Assembly: GCA_001315925.1 (NCBI GenBank)
Contig: BBBF01000013.1
Span: forward strand, 1-35,908
Length of the DNA stretch: 35,908 bases
From: Thermocladium modestius JCM 10088
GTDB taxonomy: Archaea; Thermoproteota; Thermoprotei; Thermoproteales; Thermocladiaceae
Direction: 5' to 3'
Shown here: positions 28,798 to 35,908 of the stretch, one piece after another
Layout: each line of letters starts with the position of its first letter
Numbering within the stretch: position 1 is the stretch's first letter
Notes under the pieces: model-generated
The model's input: only the letters and a program-made list of their open reading frames with translations
Told to the model about the DNA's origin: nothing
The model's database searches: none
Program-made: the position numbers and the translations under genes

Positions 28798-28891
28798 GCG
28801 GAGGTAGCTCAGCCTGGTGGAGCGATCGGCTCATAACCGATGCGCAAATGCGCGGGAGAAGCCCCCCCGGGTTCAAATCCCGGCCTCCGCA
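28798..28891 (+). tRNA. tRNA-Met (CAT) with extra sequence in the variable region
   Basis: The cloverleaf is complete: acceptor GCGGAGG/CCTCCGC with discriminator A, D arm GCTC...GAGC, anticodon stem ATCGG/CCGAT with loop CTCATAA (anticodon CAT), and T arm CCGGG-TTCAAAT-CCCGG. The D loop and CTCATAA loop match elongator tRNA-Met. Between the anticodon stem and the T stem lie about 25 nt instead of 4-5, containing a GCGC-AAAT-GCGC hairpin and a run of seven C that is probably 2-3 too long. This looks like a short non-canonical intron of about 15-18 nt, as is common in Thermoproteales, though I could not fix a bulge-helix-bulge. A TATA-like AAAATTAAAAA lies at 28760-28770. Confidence 0.9.
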
Positions 28892-28933
28892 TCAAATCCT
28901 AATGCTTAAATTCGCTCGGGTGATCCGTGATTC

Positions 28934-28986
28934 AAGTGATGATGGGTATCAAACCTGAATGTGATGACCTCACGACGACCTGACAA
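28934..28986 (+). ncRNA. C/D box sRNA (2'-O-methylation guide)
   Basis: All four boxes are present with canonical archaeal spacing: C GTGATGA 28936-28942, 12-nt guide, D' CTGA 28955-28958, 2-3 nt, C' GTGATGA 28961-28967, 12-nt guide, D CTGA 28980-28983. A TATA-like GCTTAAATT (28904-28912) places the transcript start at about 28934. The D guide (28968-28979) is complementary to GUCGUCGUGAGG; nine of these bases match the conserved CGUCGUGAG segment of 23S rRNA (from memory), with methylation predicted opposite base 28975. The D' guide (28943-28954) is complementary to GUUUGAUACCCA, target not identified. It works with L7Ae, Nop5 and fibrillarin. Confidence 0.85.
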
Positions 28987-29102
28987 ATAATTTATGCATG
29001 GAGAGGCTATGCTTCTGCGTGTTAATTACGTGAAGCCGCTGGGATAAGGAGATGCGGAGGGGGCGCGCCCAGTACCGGGATTAAGGCTTGGGCCAGGGAG
29101 GT

Positions 29103-29985
29103 CTAGATCAACTGGGAATCCCCCCCGGCTTGGCTTGGCACCCTGATCCTATCCTCCGACTCGCGCGTCTTTTCATATATTATATAGACCGCGAAGCCAT
29201 CCCCACTCCCCGGGGGGGGCCCTATTACCACCTCGTTGCCCCCTTCTATAAATGGAGATCACCTTCAGCGGATCCTTGACCTGCACAGGCTCGCTAGATC
29301 CGATTATCCTTATATCAATGCCTCCCCTTCGCACCAGGAATTTATCGCTCTTGCCCATGTACAACATGTTTATTCCAATGGTTATTGGATTTATTGTGGA
29401 CACATTTATCAATTGCATCTTGGATTTAGCGATATCTATGTAGGGCTTCACCAAGTCGTTATCCATGGTTAGGTCGGCCACTATGGATAGCGCGCCGTTG
29501 GCGTTGTATATGCCGTCCACCAGCCTCGAGAACTTGTCCACTGGGTAATTGGTTAGCAGGTCCAAGGCGCACGTGCATTTCGTGTACTCCAGCAACTCCC
29601 GCGGAACGCTGGGGGGGGTGTAGAGGACCACCGTGGAGCCCCCCCTTATTATGCGGTACATCTTGAACGTCATGTTGGAGAGCGTGCCTATGCCTATATC
29701 AATGATGTAGACGCCCTTCTTCACCGGGGGGGCTTCCGGCAGCACGTCTATTAAGTTCTTGAACAGCAGCCTATACTTGTGGTACCTACCCTCCTCAAGC
29801 TCTAGAACGGCCTCCACCAACTCCTTGGCCCTCAGCTCCATTATGGCATTCCTAGCCGATCTCTGGCTCAGCCCCCCCGTGTTGCGGACTATGTCCTTGA
29901 ACGTTACGTATTGTTTGCCGTTTATTAAGTGCTCATACTCCAAGTAACTCAACACTATCCTACCGGACGGGGGGGATAGATCCAT
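29103..29985 (-). CDS. Winged-helix regulator fused to a tetrapyrrole-methylase-like domain, frameshifted
   Basis: Residues about 5-75 form a winged helix: RIVLSYLEYEHLINGKQYVT, FKDIVRNTGLSQRSARNAIM, ELRAKELVEAV and a wing EEGRYHKYRL. The remainder begins KKGVYIIDIGIGTLSNMTFK, MYRIIRGSTVVLYTP, similar in pattern to the start of tetrapyrrole (precorrin) methylases, but with a degenerate Gly motif. It continues through a region ending in IGSSEPVQVKDPLKVISIYR. Past a break at 29241-29245 the end reads VVIGPPGSGDGFAVYIIYEK, stop at 29103. So it may be a DNA-binding protein with a ligand-sensing domain. A strong Shine-Dalgarno site and a stop just upstream fix the ATG at 29985. Confidence 0.7.
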
Positions 29986-29990
29986 TCAGC

Positions 29991-30000
29991 ATCACCTCCT
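29991..30000 (-). promoter_or_regulatory. Strong Shine-Dalgarno site of the winged-helix gene
   Basis: On the minus strand AGGAGGTGAT lies 5 nt upstream of the ATG at 29985 and matches the anti-SD end of archaeal 16S rRNA (ATCACCTCC). A TATA box (TTTATA, 30041-30046) predicts a start near 30017, so this gene has a true leader, unlike most neighbours. Confidence 0.7.
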
Positions 30001-30087
30001 CGAAGTCCTCCACGCGGGATTGATAGCCGAGGAGGGGGGGTATAAACATTTCCATCTAATTCGCGGGAGGGGGGGATCGCGGGGGGG

Positions 30088-30889
30088 CTAGGGGGGGGTG
30101 TAAGATGATAAGTAAGGCAGGTACAGGTTATTCAATTTATCCTTGACCACCACCCCCCCTACCTTAGGCTGTATCTCCATTTCATAAATGGTAGGCTGAA
30201 CTCCCTGCCACCTCATTTTCCTGATGAACAGGTATCGCTTGAACGATCCATCATTGGACTTAGCTATGCCCAACACGAACACGCCGGCCGCCAGGAACTC
30301 CTCCACGCCGTACCTGGAAATCGCCTGCGAGCCCGTGGGCACCTCCGTGGTTATTATAGTTGTGGCGCCGACGTCCCTCTCTATGCCCATCACCAAGGTC
30401 CTTATGTACTCCCTCAGTACCTGCACATCCTTGTCCAGCGTGACCAGCGGGGGGGCTATTGGATCTATCACTATCCTCTGGGCCTCCACGGAGGCCGCGT
30501 AATCAGTTATGGCTTGAACCATGGATTTAGCCACGGTAACCGGATCCTTCTCCCTTATCGTCTCTATCAAATCCATCTCCGGCACCAATATCTGGAAATA
30601 GCCTTGCTGCATCAAGGGCTCCAAATCCCAGCCGAACCTCTTGGTTCCATTAATGAATTGCTCATAGGTTTCATCAACGGATACGTATATCGCTGGCTCG
30701 CCGTATCTCATTATTCCGTTCAATATGAACGACAACGCCATCAAGGTCTTGCCGACGCCCGTCTCGCCGGTCACCAGATACGTCCTGCCCCCTTATGAAG
30801 CCGCCGTTAAGGGCCTCATCAAGCCCAGGTATCCCAGTGGGCACTAAGTCGTAATATAGATTAACGCCCTGCTGTGCATTATATGACAC
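30088..30889 (-). CDS. KaiC/RadA-like RecA-superfamily ATPase, frameshifted
   Basis: Single KaiC domain, about 265 residues. The N-terminal signature DLVPTGIPGLDEALNGGFIRG is followed, past one frame change at 30790, by Walker A GETGVGKTLMALSFI, then AIYVSVDETYEQFI, Walker B RIVIDPIAPL and IITTEVPTGSQAISRYGVEE. The C-terminal KRYLFIRKMRWQGVQPTIYE is typical of archaeal KaiC-like proteins, with the basic cluster that couples to nucleotide. Such proteins are signalling or DNA-repair accessory ATPases; many are paired with a regulator, here the winged-helix gene just downstream (about 100 nt between). The start is GTG 30889; TCTTAAACATA at about 30920 is a possible TATA box. Confidence 0.87.
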
Positions 30890-30995
30890 TAAACATCGCC
30901 GCCCGTTTAATCCAGGCTATGTTTAAGAACTTATCGGGTCGCTGATCCTCCCCCTCCTCCCGCCATAAGGGACCGGGCTCGCCGTTCTCCTTCAT
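30879..30995 (-). CDS. Possible small protein upstream of the KaiC-like gene
   Basis: Not recognised. From ATG 30995 the minus strand reads MKENGEPGPLWREEGEDQRP then DKFLNIAWIKRAAMFSVI, 38 residues, with the stop overlapping the KaiC start. A T-rich stretch with TTTAAAA at about 31043 could be its promoter. The composition is protein-like, but there is no further support. Confidence 0.3.
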   Translation of the reverse strand: MKENGEPGPLWREEGEDQRPDKFLNIAWIKRAAMFSVI

Positions 30996-31110
30996 CAACT
31001 CGCCGGCGTCGTGAATCGATGATGGCTGTAGTTATTTTCAGTTTTAAAAAGAAAAAACAAACCTAAAATTATTTAAAGTGGATGTTTTAATTGGATTTCA
31101 GGATTTACAA

Positions 31111-33362
31111 ATGTCAGTTCGTGTAATAGAAAAGAAAATGGAGGATGTAATGGAGATAATGCGCCACCCCCCCGATCAAGTAAGGAACGTGGGGGACCCT
31201 GGCGCATGTCGACCACGGCAAAACAACGACGTCGGACTCCCTATTGATGGGGGGCGGGCCTCCTCAGCCCCCCCAAGGTGGCGGGAAAGCGCTCGCGCTG
31301 GATTACGTGGAGATAGAGCAATTGAGGCAAATGACGGTTAAGGCCGCCAATATAAGCCTGTACTTCGAGTACGGTGGGAAGCCCTACCTGATAAACTTCA
31401 TAGACACGCCGGGCCACGTGGACTTCACGGGCCACGTCACCAGGTCCTTGAGGGTAATGGATGGGGCACTGGTGGTAGTGGATTCGGTGGAGGGAGTGAT
31501 GACTCAGACGGAGACCGTGGTTAGGCAAGCCATGGAGGAATTGGTTAGGCCAGTACTATTCATTAATAAAATAGATCGATTGATCAAAGAGCTTAGGCTT
31601 TCCCCCCCGAACGAGATAATGCAGAGGATAGTATCCATAGTGAAGGACTTCAACGGCTTAATAGACATGTATGCTCCGCCTGAATTCAAGGATAAATGGA
31701 AGATAAGCGTGGACAAGGGGGCAGGTCGCCTTGGGCTCTGCTCTGGCGAAGTGGGGGAATAACGATACCCATGGCTGCCAAGGCCGGGATAAAGTTCAGC
31801 AACATAATAGACGCGTACGAGAAGGACGCCGTTGGCGAGCTGGCCCAGGAATTCCCGCTGCACGTGACGCTGCTCACAATGCTGATAGAGCACACGCCGC
31901 CTCCCAACGTGGCCCAGAGGTATAGGATACCAAAGATATGGAAGGGCGACCTGAACTCGGATATAGGCAAGGCGCTGCTGGAGGCCGATCCAAACGGGCC
32001 AACCGTTATAGCGGTCAGCAAGGTAAACAAGGACGCACGCCGGCCTCATAGCGACGGGAAGGGTGTTCAGCGGCACCATTCATGAAGGCGATGAGTTATT
32101 CGTGCTGGGAACCAAGGTGCAGAAGAGGATACTGCAGACGTACCTCTACATGGGCCCCCAATAGGGTCATAGTGCCGGCAGTCAGCGCGGGCAACATAGT
32201 GGCATTGCTGGGGGGGATAGATGAGGCCAGGGCCGGCGACACGATAGTCGCGCCACAGATAAGGGAGATACCCCCCCCATTCGAGAAGCTGAGGTACATA
32301 AGCGAGCCCGTGGTGACAGTCGCAATAGAGCCCAAGAACCCCCCCAACGACTTGGCCAAGATAGTGGAGGCGCTCCGAGACCTAGTGATAGAGGACCCCC
32401 CCACCCTAAGCCTGAAGATAGATGAAGAGACGGGGGGGCAAGTGCTGCTCAGCGGAGTGGGCACGCTTCACTTAGAGATAGCCACGTGGATGTTGAAGGA
32501 AAGGACGAAGCTGGACTTCGTGGTGTCCCAGCCATTAGTCAGGTTCAGGGAGACCGTTAGGGTAAAGTCCCAAGTATTCGAGGGGAAGTCCCCCCCAACA
32601 AGCACAATAAGCTGTACATAAGCGTGGAGCCCTTGGATGAGACGACCATAGGGCTGGTCCAGATGGGGGATGTCACGGAGGATATGGATGCCAAGGAGAG
32701 GGCCAGGATACTTCGCGACAAGGCGGGCTGGGATGCGGATGAAGCCAGGGGTATTTGGGCCATTGATGAGACCTACGTCAATATATTGATAGACAAGACC
32801 TCCGGAATACAGCATCTCAGGGAGATAAAGGACTACATAGTCCAGGGATTCAGGTGGTCGACCGGGGCCGGTCCATTAGCGCAGGAGCCGGTTAGGGGGG
32901 GAGTTAAGGTGGTCCTCCACGACGCCACTATACACGAGGACCCAGCGCATAGGGGGGGACCTGCACAAATAATGCCTGCCGCCAAGAACGCCATGTTTGC
33001 TGCCATGATATCGGCGAAGCACATTGCTGGAACCGCTCCTCCTATTGGAGGCCAAGACAACCAGCGAAAACATAGGACCCGTGACCAGCGTGATAACCAG
33101 GCACAGGGGAAGGATAATAGATGTATCGCAGAGCGAGTACATGGTTACCGTGAAGGGCGAGATACCCGTCATAGAGTCCTTCAACTTAAGCGATGAACTG
33201 AGAAGCGCTGCGTCGGGGAGAGTGTTCTGGAGTCTCCAGTTCAGCAGGTGGGCCCCCCCGGTGCCGGAGAGCATTTTAACGGATCTAGTAATGAAGGTCA
33301 GGGAGAGGAAGGGATTGCCGAAGGAGATGCCGAAGGTTGAGGATTACATAAACGCTCTGTGA
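31111..33362 (+). CDS. fusA: Translation elongation factor aEF-2, frameshifted
   Basis: GTPase that drives ribosomal translocation. G1 is [15 protein letters not shown] (broken at 31175-31255 by several runs), G2 region [16 protein letters not shown]3 [13 protein letters not shown]4 FINKIDRLI. Domain II-III text follows ([40 protein letters not shown]). Domain IV carries [20 protein letters not shown] with the His that becomes diphthamide, and the C-terminal [20 protein letters not shown] follows. Breaks also occur near 31720-31765, 32035, 32155, 32590 and 33030. About 735 residues, normal. The ATG at 31111 is 25 nt after TGTTTTAATT, so leaderless. Confidence 0.95.
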
Positions 33363-33444
33363 GCGGGGGCCGCGTCTCACGGAAATCACAATGCAAGGAA
33401 TCCTTTCCTTAAAATTTAATTAACTGATCCTCAAGTATTCCCCA

Positions 33445-33800
33445 TGATGAATGATCCAATCAATTTGTCTCACGCGTCGTGAACGACATAAACGAGCACT
33501 GCGGCAATAAGGAAAAATTGAGGGCATTAATGGATGAATTGTTCAATGAATTGCAGGACTTGCTCATAGACATGGGGGGACCTAGGCCTTAACTCGGAGC
33601 TATTCAAGGCTTACCTGGCGGCCTACGCTGTGGTCGGGAGAATCATCGGAGATTTTCCCCCCCAGCCCGCCCAGGACTCGCTCACTGATGAGCTGCTGCG
33701 ATTGATCCACGGCGCCGAGGCGCGGGGTCTGGAGCAGTACGACGTATCCGCCGCGGTAAAGGACATGCTGGGCAGAATAAGGTGCGGCAATTCACAGTGA
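33445..33800 (+). CDS. Hypothetical protein, mostly helical, frameshifted
   Basis: Not recognised. From ATG 33445: MMNDPIN, then (one base missing near 33463) VSRVVNDINEHCGNKEKLRA, LMDELFNELQDLLIDMG, past a G6 run LNSELFKAYLAAYAVVGRII and SLTDELLRLIHGAEARGLEQ, ending DMLGRIRCGNSQ. About 115 residues, amphipathic helices, no membrane segment. It looks like a small helical-bundle protein of the kind conserved among crenarchaea. Convergent with the topoisomerase gene, 59 nt away. Confidence 0.6.
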
Positions 33801-33859
33801 TGCTCAATAACGCCGGCTTGGGATCGCCTAACCCAAAGGAACGGCGGAGGCTTGGAGAA

Positions 33860-35734
33860 TCAGCGGAGGCCCCCCCTTCTATTCTTGGCTCTCTCCCTCA
33901 ACGCGGACGCCAACTGAATCCCTATGTCCTGGTACTTGGGCCTTATCTTATCATAAACCTCGCTGGCCTCCTTTATTATCTCGTCGTGAACCGTCTCAGG
34001 CCTCGCCGTTCCCTCTCCTATTAACGCCAACCTACGCTCCATTTGGGACCTAAATAGGGGATCCACCAACGCGCTCGCGTTCTCGTTGAGTATTGATACC
34101 ACGGCCTTCCCAAGCTTAGTGGGTATGCACTGCTTCTTGATCACAGTGAAGTAGTTCCGCTCTATGTTGGTGTGTATGTGGTCCTGCATGGTAGCGTCGG
34201 TGCCTATGCCGTACTGCTTCATCAACCTAAGCAATTCAGCCTCACTAAGGTAGGGCGGCGGCTGCGTCTTCTTTCTCACGGCCTCCGCAGCCAATACCCT
34301 CAACTCGTCGCCCGCGCTCACCTTGGATATGGGCAATCCCACCTCCCTGGGTGATTCGAATGGATAGATCTCCAAGTACCCCCCCCTGCTTAGAACGACA
34401 AGGCCCGTTGCCCTGAACTCCACGCCATCAATCCCAGCCACTATCCTTTGCCTTTCCACTATGGCCGGCTTGCTCAGCGTGGCAAGGAAGTGACGGGCTA
34501 TCAAGTCGTAAATCCTCCAGTGAGTTTCCTTTCCGAAAATCCTGGTCACATCCCAAGCACTGGCTCCCTTGGTTGGATGTATTGGGGGGGGTGCGCGTTG
34601 TCGCTGGACCCGCCCGACGTGGGCCTAAGCTCGCCGGCTAGGTTGGCCCTTACATAATCCCCCCCATAATCCTTCACCTTAGCTAGGTCCCTCACTATTC
34701 GCCTTAAGTCAAGCGTTTTTGGGTATATCGTGGTCTCCGTTCTTGGGTATGATATTAGGCCGTACCTGTATAGATCCTCGGCCACATCTAATGCATTCTT
34801 AGCCCTCACGTTGAGGAACCTGCTGGCCCTCCTCTCCAGCTCCACCGTGTCCAACGGCTTCGGCGGCTGCATCCTAACCTTCTCTCCAACGGATTCAATC
34901 ACCTTCAGGGCCCCCCCCGCCGACTTCACCGCCTCAACTATCTCCCTAGCCCTTGCCTCTTCATCTATCCTATCGGTGCTAAGCTTCAATTGCTCTCCAT
35001 CAACATCAACGGTCACCTCAACGACGTAATATGGAGTTGGCTTGAAGTTCTCCCTCTCCAGCGCCCTCTGCACGACTAAGCCAAGGACCGGGGGGGTTTG
35101 GCATGGCCCGTAGCTCAGCACCCCCCTTCCTTCCCTGCACCTCAGCGCCGCCGTCTTTCGCGCTGAGCGTTAGGAATCTGGTGAAGGCAGCGCCCAGCTT
35201 GAGGTCAAGCTTCATCCGCGTGAATACCTTCCTGGCATAGTTGGGGGGGTTGGGAGTCGTCAATTCATTAAATGCTTTAATTATATCATCCCTGGTAACG
35301 GCGGAGAATAATGCCCTGCTGAATCTAACCGATGGGTTGGCATTGCTTATCACCATCATTGCTTCAAACGCTATTGCTTCCCCCTCCACGTCGGAGTCCA
35401 GCGCGAGGATGACGTGGTCGACCCTCTTGGATAGGTACGAAATGGCCCTGACGTACTTGGCGGAGTCCTGCTTTATCGTCAATATGGGCTCCTCATCAAA
35501 CAACTCGCTTATCTTGGCCGTGGTCCACTTATTATACCTCTTATCGAAGTCGAACTCCATTATGTGGCCCCCCCGAAGCCCTATGGATATCCACGCATCA
35601 CCGTCCCTCCTGAACCAATAGGAGGGCACGTTGTATACGTTCTTCACGGATACCTTGGACTCCGCCAGGTAGTACGCCAACGCCTTGGCTACGCTGTTCT
35701 TCTCCGCTATTACCAATTTACCTCCACTTCCCAT
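33860..35734 (-). CDS. topA: Type IA DNA topoisomerase, frameshifted
   Basis: Relaxes or decatenates DNA through a 5'-phosphotyrosine link. The TOPRIM part has KLVIAEKNSVAKALAYYLAE and LALDSDVEGEAIAFEAMM (acidic triad DxDxE); the active-site Tyr is in GLISYPRTETTIYP; the conserved LMKQYGIGTDATM and IPTKLGKAVVSILNE follow. Zinc fingers are absent from the C-terminus (ends RERAKNRRGLR), so this is the short topoisomerase III-like form. Breaks lie at runs near 34587, 34912 and 35091-35130. About 620-640 residues. I chose ATG 35734 rather than 35758 because a TATA box (TTATTAAAT, minus strand, about 35762) would put the transcript start at about 35736. Confidence 0.93.
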
Positions 35735-35798
35735 TTGAGTCTTCCCTCTTGGAAACATTTAATAAGGTTTCACGCATTTAGGGCGTACATAGAGTGAT

Positions 35799-35908
35799 GT
35801 GAATGTCCAATCAACCGAAAGGAAGCCGGAGGACAAACCGCAGCAACCGCCTAGGCAGTACCCACCGCCACCACCCCCCCCACCACCAACAATGCCGAGC
35901 ACGCCGCC
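35799..35908 (+). CDS. Start of a proline-rich protein, cut by the window end
   Basis: From GTG 35799: VNVQSTERKPEDKPQQPPRQ followed by a stretch of prolines and TMPSTP, open to the window end. The other frame, from ATG 35804, gives an unlikely Arg/His-rich string. The proline stretch is coded partly by a C8 run whose length may be wrong. It resembles the Gln/Pro linker of the protein at 14996-15669. Function unknown. Confidence 0.42.
   Translation, partial: MNVQSTERKPEDKPQQPPRQYPPPPPPPPPTMPSTP

Noticed and set aside
28722..28958. Open frame over the tRNA and sRNA
   Set aside because: It runs through tRNA-Met and the C/D sRNA; no protein-like signal.
31241..31528. Antisense His/Tyr-rich frame opposite EF-2
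   Set aside because: Shadow of the EF-2 G-domain; no independent support.
33445..33455. ATGATGA as a box C of another C/D sRNA
   Set aside because: No box D or C' at suitable spacing; it is the start of a protein-like reading frame.
1..35908. Poly-G/C tracts as phase-variation switches
   Set aside because: Phase-variable tracts sit in a few surface or modification genes. Here they hit EF-2, PGK, GAPDH, topoisomerase and nearly all others, several per gene, and conserved motifs carry the extra residues.
1..35908. Programmed ribosomal frameshifting at G/C runs
   Set aside because: It would need dozens of events of differing size (+1, +2, +3) within single housekeeping genes, and single-base indels away from runs also occur.

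Overview
The window looks like chromosomal DNA of a thermophilic crenarchaeon, most likely Thermoproteales (the order is an inference). Archaeal marks seen directly are an archaeal EF-2, a phosphorylating archaeal-type GAPDH overlapping phosphoglycerate kinase, TATA boxes about 25-28 nt upstream of many start codons (leaderless promoters), a C/D box sRNA, a tRNA-Met with extra sequence that may be an intron, and crenarchaeal families such as DUF1286 and PAC2. No insertion sequence, prophage or CRISPR array was seen.

Reading warning: the window is full of G or C runs of 6-8 bases, most of them exactly 7. Where a conserved motif fixes the true length, the run is usually 1-3 bases too long (4 read as 7, 5 as 7 or 8, 6 as 8). 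There are also scattered single-base indels. As a result nearly every gene, including EF-2, PGK, topoisomerase and the 2-oxoacid dehydrogenase, is split over frames or carries extra Gly-Gly or Pro-Pro. I read this as sequence error. Each gene below is given as one CDS spanning the frame breaks, so the coordinates are gene extents, not clean reading frames.

Layout. 1-5.2 kb: a lipoyl-dependent 2-oxoacid dehydrogenase complex (E2 3' end, E3, then E1-alpha and E1-beta from their own promoter) with lipB on the opposite strand between the two halves. 5.2-9.9 kb: YbjQ, a small unknown protein, a PAC2 protein, a DUF1286 membrane protein, a two-gene unit with a P-loop ATPase, unknown genes and a TusA-like protein. 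Two copies of a 24-nt near-palindrome lie in intergenic DNA at 7365 and 9987. 10-17 kb: an M24 metallopeptidase homologue, a rhomboid protease, UbiD decarboxylase with a small partner gene, a zinc-ribbon protein, a CYTH phosphohydrolase behind a thioredoxin-like protein, AMMECR1 and a Mut7-C RNase. 17-24.5 kb: surface genes, namely a type IV pilin, a second pilin-like protein, an aminotransferase, and a MacB/FtsX-type ABC system (ATPase, permease and a large anchored extracellular protein). 24.8-28.7 kb: pgk-gap, a macrodomain hydrolase and a CruF-type carotenoid protein. 28.8-31 kb: tRNA-Met, a C/D box sRNA, a winged-helix regulator with an unusual C-terminal domain and a KaiC-like ATPase. 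31-36 kb: EF-2, a small unknown gene, a type IA topoisomerase, and the start of a proline-rich gene cut by the window end.

The genome is compact. Operon neighbours overlap by GTGA or ATGA, and several convergent pairs interlock at their stop codons.
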